NCBI GenBank assembly: GCA_031549865.1
Contig: JAVBPE010000012.1
Location: 1-39,095, forward strand
Direction of reading: 5' to 3'
Origin: JAVBPE01 sp031549865
GTDB taxonomy: Bacteria > Bacillota_I > Bacilli_A > Acholeplasmatales > Anaeroplasmataceae
DNA: 39,095 nucleotides
Positions 16,394 through 26,578 of the stretch are shown here, piece after piece. Every line of letters starts with the position of its first letter. Positions within the stretch are counted from its first letter, which is position 1. A model generated the notes under the pieces. It searched no databases. It was not told the origin of the DNA and saw only the letters and a program-made list of their open reading frames with translations. The translations under genes were made by a program, and so were the position numbers.

Positions 16394-18416
16394 CTATTAA
16401 CATCTCTTTTTTCTTTTTGCTTATTATAACTGAGGTAAGTTGCCAAGATATAAATAAAACAACACAGCCTATACTTATGTAATCTGCAAGTTGCATATTC
16501 TTAGTACCAATATAATTAATTTCTACTCGGTAGCTTCCCTTTGGTGCATTAAATGTTAATATACCATCAAATTCGTATGGTGTAACATAAAGAGTTTTTT
16601 CATCAGTTATTAATTTAATCTCATAACCTTTATAATAATAAAGTGGTACATGAATCGTTGCTCCATTAGTTGTAACATCTAGTTGATATATCATTTTTGG
16701 AGTATTAACTTCTACTATGCTTATAGTACCTTCACCTTCTAAAAGCACTGGTGTAATTGGTTTATAAGTTTCTAAATTAAAACTAGTTTTATATGTTAAA
16801 ACTCGCATTTTATTAAGTAACGAATTTCTATTTGTACTACTATATTCTGCAAAGATAATTTTAGGGCAGTACTCTCTTTGCCACCCAGCGGCAGGCCCTA
16901 ATAAAGAATATCTTATATCAATATCATAATGCCATAAGTCCATATCTGACTTGTCTTCTTGTTTTAATGCAATATTATAATTTACTCTTTTTTCCATTGT
17001 TCCTTGATTTAAAGCTAAAAATATTGATGAACCAAAAATAATGGTTGCTTTAAGAAATCTAGACGTTACATAAGAGAAAACAATCCCTACAAAAAGTGCA
17101 ACATACATTTGGAAGAATGCCCATAATCTCCATGGAAACTGAATTTTTCTTAAAAATGAAGGTGCATTATACCATATGTCTGGATTATGAATTAAAAAAT
17201 AAACAAGCGCAAGCATGACAATAACATAATATAAGTTCAAATCTTTATAGAATTTTTTCTTGTTTTTAGTTATTTTAATTTTTTTCATAAAATAATAAAG
17301 AATAATAAAAATTAAAAAAGTCATATAAGTTTCTATTCTACCTACAACAAAAACTCCCATAATTATCAAAATAATTGTTACACAAAGTTGGAAAATATTT
17401 TTAAACTTATCTGATTTAAATTTAATTAAGTCAGCAATTATAAAAATAATACTAAGTATTCCTAAAACTACTAAACTATGATTAATATTAGCCAAAGATT
17501 CATATTCTTTTGACATACCTGCAATATAAGGTAGATTTAAAAAACCACTATAAGATCCCGCTCGGTATGTTTCACTTGCAACTCTACTTGCTATTGTTCC
17601 CATAGCTTCATCACTAGAAACTTGATATAAACCATCTGCTAAATTTTCAAAAACACCTACAAGGTAAAATGATGATAGTCCTAAAATTAAAATAACACTA
17701 ACAATTGCATAGAATACAAATTCCTTATACTTCAATTTTTTAATAATTTTATGAATGTTAAACACTATATATATTCCTGCAAACAATGCTGCATATACAG
17801 CGGTTATATTATGTGTTAGCAATGTTAGGGTAACCCCAATAATGGTTATTGCAAAAGATTTAGAAGAAACCTTTTCTTCATTTATAACATCATAAATTCC
17901 TAAAAATATTATAGGAACGAAAGAAGCTGCTAACGCTTCTGCAAAAGCACTTCTGCATAATGCCGCAAAAATACGATAAGGATAAATTAAAAATATTACA
18001 GCACCTATTAATGCTGCGACTTTATTCTTAGTCATTCTAAAGATAAGCTTATACATAACAATACCAGATAAATAAGTCGTCATTAATAAAACAAATTTAT
18101 ATGCAACAATTAATGGAACACCTAAGGGTTTTAAAATTAAAGCAACAATAACAACTAAGTAATGTGATAAGGGTGCATAAAATATTCTTGCGTTATATCC
18201 TAAAAAAGAGAGAATTATATGGTTACTTTTACTAAATGCTAACCCGTTTTCAAAACCATAATAAATATCATAAATTTGGCCAAAGTGAAAGATAGTATCA
18301 TCCCCTGCTGGCATACCATTATAAAATAAAATATATAAACCAAAGCATGTAATAAGAAATAATATTAAATAAGGTATATAATTTTTCAAATCTTTTAAAA
18401 ATGAAGTATTTTCCAT
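16371..18416 (-). CDS. GT-C-like polytopic membrane protein (PTPS-related domain)
   Basis: 681 residues, about twelve membrane helices followed by an outside domain of roughly 170 residues (about 470-640) and a last helix. The first loop contains GMPAGDDTIFHFGQ with D39-D40 and H44, the acidic-plus-histidine motif of GT-C glycosyltransferases and of the family annotated as membrane protein with 6-pyruvoyl-tetrahydropterin-synthase-related domain. The likely role is transfer of a sugar from a lipid carrier on the outer face of the membrane (family knowledge plus inference). Terminal residues overlap the next gene. The extracytoplasmic C-terminal part is beta-rich (YKGYEIKL, TFNAPKGSYRVEI), typical of these proteins. 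Confidence 0.75.
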   Translation of the reverse strand: MENTSFLKDLKNYIPYLILFLITCFGLYILFYNGMPAGDDTIFHFGQIYDIYYGFENGLAFSKSNHIILSFLGYNARIFYAPLSHYLVVIVALILKPLGVPLIVAYKFVLLMTTYLSGIVMYKLIFRMTKNKVAALIGAVIFLIYPYRIFAALCRSAFAEALAASFVPIIFLGIYDVINEEKVSSKSFAITIIGVTLTLLTHNITAVYAALFAGIYIVFNIHKIIKKLKYKEFVFYAIVSVILILGLSSFYLVGVFENLADGLYQVSSDEAMGTIASRVASETYRAGSYSGFLNLPYIAGMSKEYESLANINHSLVVLGILSIIFIIADLIKFKSDKFKNIFQLCVTIILIIMGVFVVGRIETYMTFLIFIILYYFMKKIKITKNKKKFYKDLNLYYVIVMLALVYFLIHNPDIWYNAPSFLRKIQFPWRLWAFFQMYVALFVGIVFSYVTSRFLKATIIFGSSIFLALNQGTMEKRVNYNIALKQEDKSDMDLWHYDIDIRYSLLGPAAGWQREYCPKIIFAEYSSTNRNSLLNKMRVLTYKTSFNLETYKPITPVLLEGEGTISIVEVNTPKMIYQLDVTTNGATIHVPLYYYKGYEIKLITDEKTLYVTPYEFDGILTFNAPKGSYRVEINYIGTKNMQLADYISIGCVVLFISWQLTSVIISKKKKEMLIDESQNNA

Positions 18417-18426
18417 AATCTCTCCT

Positions 18427-18861
18427 TTATATTAAATCTAATTCTTTTTCTGTATATATTTCTATATTATTTTCTTTAAGCATTTTAGCGCATACACCAT
18501 CTTTATTAATAATGGTGTTGCTAAAAGTTCCATCATAAATAAAACTTTTACCACAAGATGGACTTTTACTTTTTAAAATTGCTTTTTTACAATTATGTTT
18601 CATAGCAATATCTAATGCCATCAATGCACCATTTTTAAATTTATCAGTAACATCTACGCCTGTAATAGTCATCACCTTGTCATTTACAACTTCGGATTTT
18701 TCCCTAGGAATTCCAAGTCCACCTAATACTTCAGGACATATTAAAATAAAATCAAATCTATCTTTCAAATTTATTATTTCTTTAGAAAAATTATTCTGAC
18801 CATTATATTTGCAGTTAATGCCCATTAAACAACTACTTACTAACAAAGGTTCTTTTTTCAT
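18427..18861 (-). CDS. DUF523 family protein
   Basis: A 144-residue protein matching DUF523: SSCLMGINCKYNG at the start, CPEVLGGLGIPRE in the middle, and SPSCG near the end. The conserved cysteines suggest a redox or metal-related role, but the function is not known. Five bases separate it from the upstream FAD-protein gene and ten from the downstream membrane-protein gene, so it is in the middle of one operon. Confidence 0.88.
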   Translation of the reverse strand: MKKEPLLVSSCLMGINCKYNGQNNFSKEIINLKDRFDFILICPEVLGGLGIPREKSEVVNDKVMTITGVDVTDKFKNGALMALDIAMKHNCKKAILKSKSPSCGKSFIYDGTFSNTIINKDGVCAKMLKENNIEIYTEKELDLI

Positions 18862-18866
18862 TAGTC

Positions 18867-20279
18867 TTATTTACCCAATTTTTTAACAATATTTCTAGCT
18901 ATCCATACGCCATTAGCTCCAGCCTGAGCTAAACCTCTTGTCATACCTGCTCCATCACCAGCAACATATAAGCCAGTAATTTTTGTTTCAAATTCTTTAT
19001 TTACAACTGGTCGTGCAGAATAAAATTTGGCTTCAACTCCATAAAACAATGTATGTTCATTAGCAATACCTGGTGTAACATGGTCTAACGCTTCAATCAT
19101 TTCAATTATTGATTTCATCGTGTTATATGGCAATACTAGGCCTAAGTCCCCAGGAACAGCCTCTTTTAATGTCGGCTTTACATATCCTTCAGCTAATCTT
19201 TTTTCTGTCGTTCTTCTTCCTTTACAAATATCACCATAGCGTTGAACAATAATTGATCCACAACTTAATTGATTAGCAAGTTGAGCTACTTCATGGGCAT
19301 ACTCATTTGGTCTGTTAAAAGGTTCAGAAAATTTATGAGATACTAAAAGGGCAAAATTAGTGTTCTTAGATCCTAATTTTGGATCTGCATATGAATGTCC
19401 ATTAGCTAATATAGTTCCACTATGATTTTCAACCACCACATGACCCGAAGGATTAGAGCAAAATGTTCTGACTTCAGTTCCAACACTTGTCCTAAAAATA
19501 AACTTACCTTCATATAAATTTTCATTTATTTCTTCCATAATAACGTCATTTGTTTCTACTCTTACCCCGACATCAACTTGATTATGAGTTAAAGAAATAT
19601 CATTTTTTTCACAAATGTTTTGCAACCACGTTGACCCATCACGGCCTACGGCTAATAAAAGATAATCAGTTTCAATTATCTCATCTAAAATTTTGATTCC
19701 CTTTACACAATTATTTTCAACAATAACATCAGTTACTTCCGATTTATATTTCATATCAACTACTTTAGATAAATCTTCGTATATTTCCTTTAATATTTGT
19801 AGATTATTCTCAGTTCCTAAATGTCTTACTTTAGCTCGCAATAATTTTAAACCAACAGCCAATCCCCTACGTTCAATATCTCTAACTTTATCAGTTGTAG
19901 GGTCTGTTATTGTTTTAGTTGCGCCATATTTTAAGTTTATTGAATCCACATATTTAATTAAATTCTCAACTTCATTACTCTCTAAATAATCGGTCATCCA
20001 TCCACCGAATTCACTTGTTATATTAAATTTGCCATCACTGTATGCTCCTGCTCCACCAAATCCATTGGTAATTGAGCATGCTGGATTACACCCACTTATG
20101 CCGTTTTTGTTTACTGGGCATTTTTCTATTTTATGCTCTAAAACCGGACATCTTCTGTCATAAATATTATGTCCTTTATCTACTAGTAATATTTTTAAAT
20201 TTGGATTTAAGACATGAAGCTCATATGCACAAAAAATACCTGATGGACCGGCACCAACAATTACTACATCATATTTCAT
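18867..20279 (-). CDS. FAD-dependent oxidoreductase (COG2509 type)
   Basis: A soluble flavoprotein of about 470 residues. The N-terminal dinucleotide motif is VGAGPSGIF, a cysteine-rich CPVNKNGISGCNPACSI segment and GFGGAGAYSDGKFN follow, and the C-terminal FAD segment is GLYVAGDGAGMTRGLAQAG. These are the marks of the uncharacterised FAD-dependent dehydrogenase family; its substrate is not established. I start at 20279, behind AGGTGA; the GTG nine bases earlier is part of that ribosome site. It is the first gene of the run down to 13822; TATAAT at 20318-20323 is a possible -10. Confidence 0.88.
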   Translation of the reverse strand: MKYDVVIVGAGPSGIFCAYELHVLNPNLKILLVDKGHNIYDRRCPVLEHKIEKCPVNKNGISGCNPACSITNGFGGAGAYSDGKFNITSEFGGWMTDYLESNEVENLIKYVDSINLKYGATKTITDPTTDKVRDIERRGLAVGLKLLRAKVRHLGTENNLQILKEIYEDLSKVVDMKYKSEVTDVIVENNCVKGIKILDEIIETDYLLLAVGRDGSTWLQNICEKNDISLTHNQVDVGVRVETNDVIMEEINENLYEGKFIFRTSVGTEVRTFCSNPSGHVVVENHSGTILANGHSYADPKLGSKNTNFALLVSHKFSEPFNRPNEYAHEVAQLANQLSCGSIIVQRYGDICKGRRTTEKRLAEGYVKPTLKEAVPGDLGLVLPYNTMKSIIEMIEALDHVTPGIANEHTLFYGVEAKFYSARPVVNKEFETKITGLYVAGDGAGMTRGLAQAGANGVWIARNIVKKLGK

Positions 20280-20288
20280 ATAAATCAC

Positions 20289-20649
20289 CTATATTTTTCT
20301 GTTTACTATCTTTTTTTATTATACAATATTTATGATTTTAAATCTATTATTTTAATAAAAGAAAGATTTATAATTTTTTATATCATAAAAATAGAAGTCT
20401 ACAATTGTTTTTAAATTAATATAATAGGTTTTGATTTTTATTTAAAATATTAAAAACGATTTTGTCGAAAAGCATTGTTTGACTTTTTTTAAATAAACAT
20501 TTATAATTTAATTAAGTACAAACGATTATTAACACTATAGCAATAAAAAATATTTTAAAAATGTGATGGGAAGGGTAAAAAAATAATATATCTTATTTAT
20601 TGCTAAAAGTTCGTTATAATCATTTAAAAAATAAAAGGAGAAAAGATTT
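20289..20649. other. 361-base divergent intergenic region
   Basis: It separates the minus-strand FAD operon from the only plus-strand gene. A minus-strand TATAAT lies at 20318-20323 and a plus-strand TATAAT at 20615-20620, 30 bases before the gene at 20650; neither has a good -35. No further gene, tRNA or strong hairpin is seen. Confidence 0.6.
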
Positions 20650-21327
20650 ATGAAAAAAAGATTTTTTATATTAGCTTTATCATTAATGTTTACTTTACTA
20701 TTAATAAAATCACCAAGTATTAGTGCTGCTGCAGATGTTCGTAGTTATGAATTTGCTAACAATAATACCAGATTAGTTAGTTCAGACAGTAACTGGAACA
20801 ATGGCCTGACTTCATATTATTTAGAAACAGGACGTGATCTTAGACCTTACGTTAGTGATTTCACTCCAAAATTAACTTTAGAAATAGTATCAGCAAACGA
20901 AATTCACGTAATATTTAGGATAACTGATGATTATGTATATGATCTTGTGCAAAATGGTTATTATTACTATTCTGTTGATTTATTCAATTTTGGTGATTTA
21001 AGTTATGGAACTAATTATTATACTTATAATGGAAACTCAAATTATGGAGATGCCAACCATAGAAACGGAACTAATGTACAACCATTCTTCTTGTTTCTAA
21101 GAGGTACGGGGACTGCATATGCACCAACATTCGTTGGTAGATATAATTCTTCATATTTCTACGCTGCATTCTTCTTGAATGTTCCTACCAATCAAAACTT
21201 CACAATGGGTATTTCTTTTACAACTATACATAAGTATTACCGTGATGATTCAGGTTGGGATTACACTAGTAGAACTGCCGGAAGTACAAATATAATTTTA
21301 TCTAATAACTTATATTTTAATTTATAA
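20650..21327 (+). CDS. Secreted Tyr/Asn-rich protein of unknown function
   Basis: Not recognised. 225 residues with a clear signal peptide (MKKRFF, hydrophobic to about residue 22, likely cleavage after SISA). The mature part is about 198 residues, rich in Tyr, Asn, Ser, Thr and Phe, has no cysteine and shows beta-sandwich-like strands (LTLEIVSANEIHVIFRI, NQNFTMGISFTTI). It resembles small secreted carbohydrate-binding or surface proteins in composition only. AAAGGAG lies ten bases before the ATG. It is the only gene on the plus strand, a single unit between a divergent promoter region and a bidirectional terminator. Confidence 0.8.
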   Translation: MKKRFFILALSLMFTLLLIKSPSISAAADVRSYEFANNNTRLVSSDSNWNNGLTSYYLETGRDLRPYVSDFTPKLTLEIVSANEIHVIFRITDDYVYDLVQNGYYYYSVDLFNFGDLSYGTNYYTYNGNSNYGDANHRNGTNVQPFFLFLRGTGTAYAPTFVGRYNSSYFYAAFFLNVPTNQNFTMGISFTTIHKYYRDDSGWDYTSRTAGSTNIILSNNLYFNL

Positions 21328-21389
21328 TTTTAAGGTTAATTATTCAATAACTTAAAAGTTAAATAATCCTTCCCAAATCGCAGCAAAAT

Positions 21390-21429
21390 AAAAATACTAT
21401 CTAAAGATGTAAAATTAGATAGTATTTTT
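21390..21429. terminator. Bidirectional terminator
   Basis: A perfect 15-bp stem (AAAAATACTATCTAA / TTAGATAGTATTTTT) with a 10-base loop. On both strands the stem ends in T-rich DNA, so it serves the forward secreted-protein gene and the reverse glycosyltransferase gene, whose stop codon is inside the stem. Confidence 0.92.
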
Positions 21430-22428
21430 ATTTATAGCATCTATATAAACTTGTTCTAATTGATAACTTATATTTTCAATTGATCTTTCATTTACACTAT
21501 TATAGCCATTAATAGTTATTTCAGTTATATCATTATTCAAAATAAATGCAACAGCATTAGAAAAATCTTCAATTGTTTTTCCTTTTAGACAATTTATTTT
21601 ATCTTCTAATAAACCATCATAAACTGGTATATCTCTAACAATTAACGGTGTTTTTGAAGCAAGTGCTTCTAATACTACAATTCCTTCTGTTTCTTCACGT
21701 GATGGAAATAACATTGCTTTAGCACTTAAATATGCACCTTTTATTATTGAACCGCTAATGAATCCTGGTAAAATTACATTATCAGGTTTATTTTTTATTA
21801 CTTTATTTATATAACTTGTTGTGATAAGTTTATTTAAATATCCAAACCAAATAAATTTTACATCTGGATGTAGCCTTGCGACTTGAATAAAATCATCTAG
21901 CCCTTTTCTTTTAAAATATAACCCAACTCCCATTACTACTTTATCATCATCTTTTAAATCAAAATATTCCTTGAATCTTAAAATATTATCTTCATTATAA
22001 CTATATTCTTCCAAATCAATACCATTTGAGATAGCTATAATTTTAGCATCAACACCTTTGTAATTTTCGATAAGTTTCTTTGAATATTCAGTAGGAGTAA
22101 CAATTAACTTTGAGCGTCTATACATTCTATATATACATCTATTAAACCATATTGCAATAACTTGCCATAGTCTAAATGAATCTTTAAAATCTTCTATTGT
22201 TGAATGAGCATGTGTAATAACTGGAATGTTGTTTTTCTGACATTTTTTTAATAAACGATATGAAGCTTTAAATAGTGTATTAATGTGGATAACATCATAT
22301 GTATCTTTACAATCAAAAGTTACTTCAATTCCTCTTTTTATAAGTGCACTTTCTTGATGACGTAGTGCTCGCCCTATACCTGATGTTTTAAGCATTTTTT
22401 CATTTTGTTGATATAAACATACTTTCAT
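21415..22428 (-). CDS. GT4 family glycosyltransferase
   Basis: A retaining GT-B glycosyltransferase of 337 residues using a nucleotide sugar. The N-terminal acceptor domain has TSGIGRALRHQ and the YDVIHINTLF strand; the C-terminal donor domain has the E-x7-E element in PSREETEGIVVLEAL. The layout resembles diacylglycerol glucosyltransferases that make membrane glycolipids (MgdA/UgtP-like alternatives), but the acceptor cannot be told from sequence. Start at 22428 behind GGAGGTGAG; the TTG at 22443 is before the ribosome site. Separate unit between its own terminator and that of spoVT. Confidence 0.88.
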   Translation of the reverse strand: MKVCLYQQNEKMLKTSGIGRALRHQESALIKRGIEVTFDCKDTYDVIHINTLFKASYRLLKKCQKNNIPVITHAHSTIEDFKDSFRLWQVIAIWFNRCIYRMYRRSKLIVTPTEYSKKLIENYKGVDAKIIAISNGIDLEEYSYNEDNILRFKEYFDLKDDDKVVMGVGLYFKRKGLDDFIQVARLHPDVKFIWFGYLNKLITTSYINKVIKNKPDNVILPGFISGSIIKGAYLSAKAMLFPSREETEGIVVLEALASKTPLIVRDIPVYDGLLEDKINCLKGKTIEDFSNAVAFILNNDITEITINGYNSVNERSIENISYQLEQVYIDAINKNTI

Positions 22429-22476
22429 GTATCTCACCTCCAAGATATAATATCATAAAATCAAGATTAATTAAAG

Positions 22477-22507
22477 AAAAACTTAACTCCAAGGAGCTAA
22501 GTTTTTT
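22477..22507 (-). terminator. Terminator after spoVT
   Basis: An imperfect stem (AACTTAGCTCC / GGAGTTAAGTT) followed on the minus strand by TTTCTTT. It ends at the spoVT stop and closes the prs-pth-antiporter-mfd-spoVT unit. Confidence 0.85.
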
Positions 22508-23018
22508 ATATTGATGTTTTCAAGAAATTTATAATGATATTACAAACTTCTTTACTTCTCTTTGTTATCATATGGTCTAATATTATTACTTGTCCATAAT
22601 ATTCACTATCAATCCAAATTTCTTTACTAAAAAAATCATAATTAATAGTGTAATCATTTGTTAATTTTAACTGCAATGATTTAGAACATTCTACTTCGTT
22701 TAATTCTTTAATACGCTTTTGAAATTCTAATGACAATAAATCACCAATATTAATCTCAGTTATCGTAGAAACTACAATTTGATATTTATCTGTGATTATA
22801 ATATTTGACTGGAATTCTGAAAAAAGGGCATCAATTAAAGGGTTTAGGCTAGACGACATTTCATTTAGTGGATGATGTTTTTCCAATACAATACGATTAG
22901 AATCAGTTGCAATATCAACGAAATCCCCACTATCAATTTGAAATCTTTTCCTAATTTCTTTAGGAATAACTATTCGTCCAAGCTCGTCAACTCGACGAAC
23001 TACACCGGTTTCTTTCAT
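22506..23018 (-). CDS. spoVT: SpoVT/AbrB-type transcription factor
   Basis: 170 residues. The N-terminal swapped-hairpin AbrB domain is nearly canonical (TGVVRRVDELGRIVIPKEIRK split over residues 4-24, with GDFVDI and IVLEKH), and the remaining ~115 residues fit the GAF-like sensor domain of SpoVT. In Bacillus subtilis SpoVT regulates forespore genes; here it may do so or have a more general role, since nothing else about sporulation is visible. The gene lies 49 bases after mfd, in the position it has in Bacillus (prs-ctc-pth-fin-mfd-spoVT), which supports the name. Confidence 0.9.
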   Translation of the reverse strand: MKETGVVRRVDELGRIVIPKEIRKRFQIDSGDFVDIATDSNRIVLEKHHPLNEMSSSLNPLIDALFSEFQSNIIITDKYQIVVSTITEINIGDLLSLEFQKRIKELNEVECSKSLQLKLTNDYTINYDFFSKEIWIDSEYYGQVIILDHMITKRSKEVCNIIINFLKTSI

Positions 23019-23067
23019 AATTTACCTCCATTCGTCATTTATTTTAACCGAATATTGGTAATTTATT

Positions 23068-26000
23068 CTATTTTAAGATAATATCTAGGTAAGTTGCTAA
23101 AAGTTTTAAATGTTCATTATTTGGATAAAACTTAGTATCAATTAAAATCTGAATTTGATTATTCTTATAGTTTAACCCAATATGAGGTGATAATTCGTTT
23201 GCTTTATTAAATAATTTATTACCATCCAACTTAATAGAATACTCTTCTTTTATCCATAAAACCAAAATAGTATTATGGATATATTGCATTTTATATATCC
23301 CAATTTCTTTACTAAGTTGTTTAAATAATTTTTCATACATATAACTTTCTAATGATTCATCAAAACGTCCAAATCGATCAATTAATTCTTTTTTAAGATC
23401 CGTAATATCTTCCATTTTCTTGATTTTATCAATTTTTTTATGGATTTGAATTTTCATTCCTTCGTTATCAATATAGCTTGTTGGAATGCTTCTATTCGTA
23501 ATGGCCTTTTTCATAGTTATATCTTGTTCAAATTCTTTTTCCTTATATTTAGGACCTTTAAGACTTTCAATTTCTTCTTCTAAAATCTTTAAATATGTTT
23601 CTAATCCTATACTATCTATAAACCCAGATTGATCTTCCCCTAAAATATCACCTGCACCTCTTATCGATAGATCACGCATTGCGATTTTAAATCCACTTCC
23701 CAATGCATTAAATTCTTTTATCGTTTGAAGACGCATTTCTGCAGTCTCAGTTAAAATCTTTCCTTCGTCATACATTAAATAAGCATATGCAATTTTATTT
23801 GAACGCCCAACACGTCCTCTTATTTGATATAGTTGAGATAATCCTAAGCGATCTGCATCATGAATAATAAGCGTATTAGTATCAGGCATATCTATCCCCG
23901 TTTCAATAATAGTTGTACATAACAATACATCATATTCTTTATCAATGAAGTTACAAATAACATCTTCTAATTGATTCTTTGATAACTTCCCATGTCCAAT
24001 GCATATTCTTGCTTCTGGCACTAATTTATTCAAATGCACCTTTACATCTTCTATATCCTCTGTAAAATTATATAAATAGAAAACTTGCCCTCCACGAGCC
24101 ATTTCACGTTCAATTGATTCTCTAATTATTGCATCGTTTCTTTTTAAAACGTATGTTTGAACAGGATAGCGATTCTTAGGTGGCGTTTCAATCATTGATA
24201 GATCTTTAATTCCAACAATAGACATTTGAAGGGTTCTTGGAATCGGAGTTGCAGATAAAGTAATTGCATCGACATTAACTTTCATTTCCTTAATTCGTTC
24301 TTTGTGTGATACTCCAAAACGTTGCTCTTCATCAATTATTAATAGCCCTAGATCTTTAAATACAATTTCATTAGATAGAATTCGATGTGTTCCAATTACA
24401 ACATCTACTTCACCCGTTTTTATCTTTTTTATAATTTCTTCTTGTTTTTTCATTTTAACAAAACGATTTAATAATTCAACTTTAGCCCCATACTTTTCCA
24501 TTCGATTTTTAAATGTATAAAAATGTTGACGTGATAAAACTGTAGTTGGCGCAAGCATCGCCACTTGTTTTCCATTTAGTATGGCTTTAAAGGCAGCCCT
24601 AAGTGCCACTTCGGTCTTTCCATATCCAACATCACCGCAAACCAAGCGATCCATTGGTTTTCCACTTTCCATGTCACGCTTAATTTCAATAACTGCTTTT
24701 TCTTGATCTAAAGTTAATTCATATGGGAAATCATTTTCAAATTGAAGTTGCTCCATAGTATCGGGTTCACAACGATAACCTTCCGATGCTTCTCTTAAAG
24801 CATATAGTTTTATTAGTTGTTCTGAGATATCTTTAATTCTATTTTTAGCACGAGCTTTAGCTCTTGCCCATTCTCCAGTACTTAAATTGGATAAACGAAC
24901 ATTACTACCTTCTGTAGCTTCATAACGCATTATTAAATTTATTTGTTCCACCGGAATATAGCAAGCACCTTCATTGGCATATTTAATATGAATATAGTCT
25001 CTAACAATCCCATCTAGTTCCATAGTTTTAATGCCTAAATATTGACCAATACCATGGTCATAATGAACAACATAATCTAGAGCCTCTAAATCTTCAAAGG
25101 AAGTTACCTTAGTTGTATTTTGATATGTAGATTTATATTTAATTTTCCTGCTACTACGGGATATTTCGAAAATAGTTCTTTCGTTAATTATTACTAAATT
25201 ATCTTTTATAAGTTCGAAAGAGGGATAATAAGTACCGTATAACAAATGAATTTGACCATATTTGATCATTTCATTATTACGTAATTTTGTATAAGGAATT
25301 CCTTTATCTAATAATGTATCTTCTAATGTTTTATAGCGTGATTCGTTTTGAATAGTAATAATAATTTTTTTAGTTTTATAGTAATTATATAAATATTGAG
25401 CTATTTTCTTTTCATCACTTTTAAAAGGCTCTACTTCGCTTGAAAGTAAGTCGTAATTAGATTCAATAGTTCTTAATCCTTCAATTGTAATTTGAGAGTA
25501 TTTATCCTTAATCTCATTAAGATTAGAAAAGTATTCTAATTTAAAAATACTATATCCACCAATGCTGTCACAATACTCTCCCAAATCTAATTGAAGATGA
25601 TTATATAATTCTTCTATTTTAGGCAAATCAATAACATACAATTTCTTATTCTCTACATAATCAAAAATAGTAATTGGTTTAGTAAAAAAAGAAATATATC
25701 GACTCATCAATTCTAAATCCATATTTTCTTTAATTTTATTTATATCGTTATCAATTTTTTCTAATTCTAATGTACTTAATTTATTTTCATCTTTAAAAAT
25801 AGCTAATTTTGTTAAAGCAGTCTTTTTTTCTTCATCATTAAATAACAGTTCTCTGACTGGAAGTATTTTTATTTGATTAATCAAATCAAGTGAACGCTGT
25901 GATTCAATATTAAAAGTTTTTATGGTTTCAATTTCATTATCAAAAAAATCTAAACGAACTGGATTTTCATAATTTAGTGGAAAAATATCAACAATACTCC

Positions 26001-26514
26001 CCCTCTTACTTATTTGTCCCGTTTTTAAAACCGTATATGTCTTTTCATATCCTAAGAAAACCAATTTTTTTATTAATTCATCTGGTGATACAATATCACC
26101 TGTTTTAAAAGTTATAATTGATTCAAGCCATCTTATTTTATCAAATTGATACTTGATAATTCCATTTGTATGAGTAACTATTACTTTCTTATTACCTTCT
26201 AATAATGTTGCAATAGTATTTATTCTTTCAAATTTAAAATCCCCACTTGATACTAAAAGCTCAGAAGTTAATAATTCATCTGCTGGATAAAATAACACAT
26301 CTTCTTCTGGTAGAATATTTATTAATTCATCATAATATTTTTGAGCACTAAAAAGATTTGGTAATACAACAAAAATATTATCATTATTTGTAATGAAATC
26401 ACAGGCTAAAAGTGATATAGTTGCGTTATCATTTGACCCTTTTATTGACATTTTTCTTGAAGTAATTACCTCTTTAATTGAATTTTGTGTCGATAAATAA
26501 TTTAAAATGTCCAT
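23068..26514 (-). CDS. mfd: Transcription-repair coupling factor Mfd
   Basis: A 1148-residue translocase that releases stalled RNA polymerase and recruits UvrA. Visible are the N-terminal UvrB-like region, the RNA-polymerase-interaction domain (DYVVHYDHGIGQYLG, near residue 485), the RecG-like motor with Walker A GDVGYGKTE, LIIDEEQRFGV and the SATPIPRTLQ motif, and the C-terminal QIRGRVGRS motif VI. Length equals the usual length. Start 26514 behind GGGAGA; the longer frame from 26562 would read through that site. It is followed by spoVT and preceded by the antiporter gene. Confidence 0.97.
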   Translation of the reverse strand: MDILNYLSTQNSIKEVITSRKMSIKGSNDNATISLLACDFITNNDNIFVVLPNLFSAQKYYDELINILPEEDVLFYPADELLTSELLVSSGDFKFERINTIATLLEGNKKVIVTHTNGIIKYQFDKIRWLESIITFKTGDIVSPDELIKKLVFLGYEKTYTVLKTGQISKRGSIVDIFPLNYENPVRLDFFDNEIETIKTFNIESQRSLDLINQIKILPVRELLFNDEEKKTALTKLAIFKDENKLSTLELEKIDNDINKIKENMDLELMSRYISFFTKPITIFDYVENKKLYVIDLPKIEELYNHLQLDLGEYCDSIGGYSIFKLEYFSNLNEIKDKYSQITIEGLRTIESNYDLLSSEVEPFKSDEKKIAQYLYNYYKTKKIIITIQNESRYKTLEDTLLDKGIPYTKLRNNEMIKYGQIHLLYGTYYPSFELIKDNLVIINERTIFEISRSSRKIKYKSTYQNTTKVTSFEDLEALDYVVHYDHGIGQYLGIKTMELDGIVRDYIHIKYANEGACYIPVEQINLIMRYEATEGSNVRLSNLSTGEWARAKARAKNRIKDISEQLIKLYALREASEGYRCEPDTMEQLQFENDFPYELTLDQEKAVIEIKRDMESGKPMDRLVCGDVGYGKTEVALRAAFKAILNGKQVAMLAPTTVLSRQHFYTFKNRMEKYGAKVELLNRFVKMKKQEEIIKKIKTGEVDVVIGTHRILSNEIVFKDLGLLIIDEEQRFGVSHKERIKEMKVNVDAITLSATPIPRTLQMSIVGIKDLSMIETPPKNRYPVQTYVLKRNDAIIRESIEREMARGGQVFYLYNFTEDIEDVKVHLNKLVPEARICIGHGKLSKNQLEDVICNFIDKEYDVLLCTTIIETGIDMPDTNTLIIHDADRLGLSQLYQIRGRVGRSNKIAYAYLMYDEGKILTETAEMRLQTIKEFNALGSGFKIAMRDLSIRGAGDILGEDQSGFIDSIGLETYLKILEEEIESLKGPKYKEKEFEQDITMKKAITNRSIPTSYIDNEGMKIQIHKKIDKIKKMEDITDLKKELIDRFGRFDESLESYMYEKLFKQLSKEIGIYKMQYIHNTILVLWIKEEYSIKLDGNKLFNKANELSPHIGLNYKNNQIQILIDTKFYPNNEHLKLLATYLDIILK

Positions 26515-26578
26515 ATTTTTCTCCCTTCTAAGTGCAAAAAGTGGGAAAATTACTTTTCCCATTTATATTTTTTTGTGA

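Noticed and set aside
20440..20580. AgrA-type repeats in front of the secreted protein at 20650
   Set aside because: One partial match (ATTAAAAACG) but no second copy at 21 bp.
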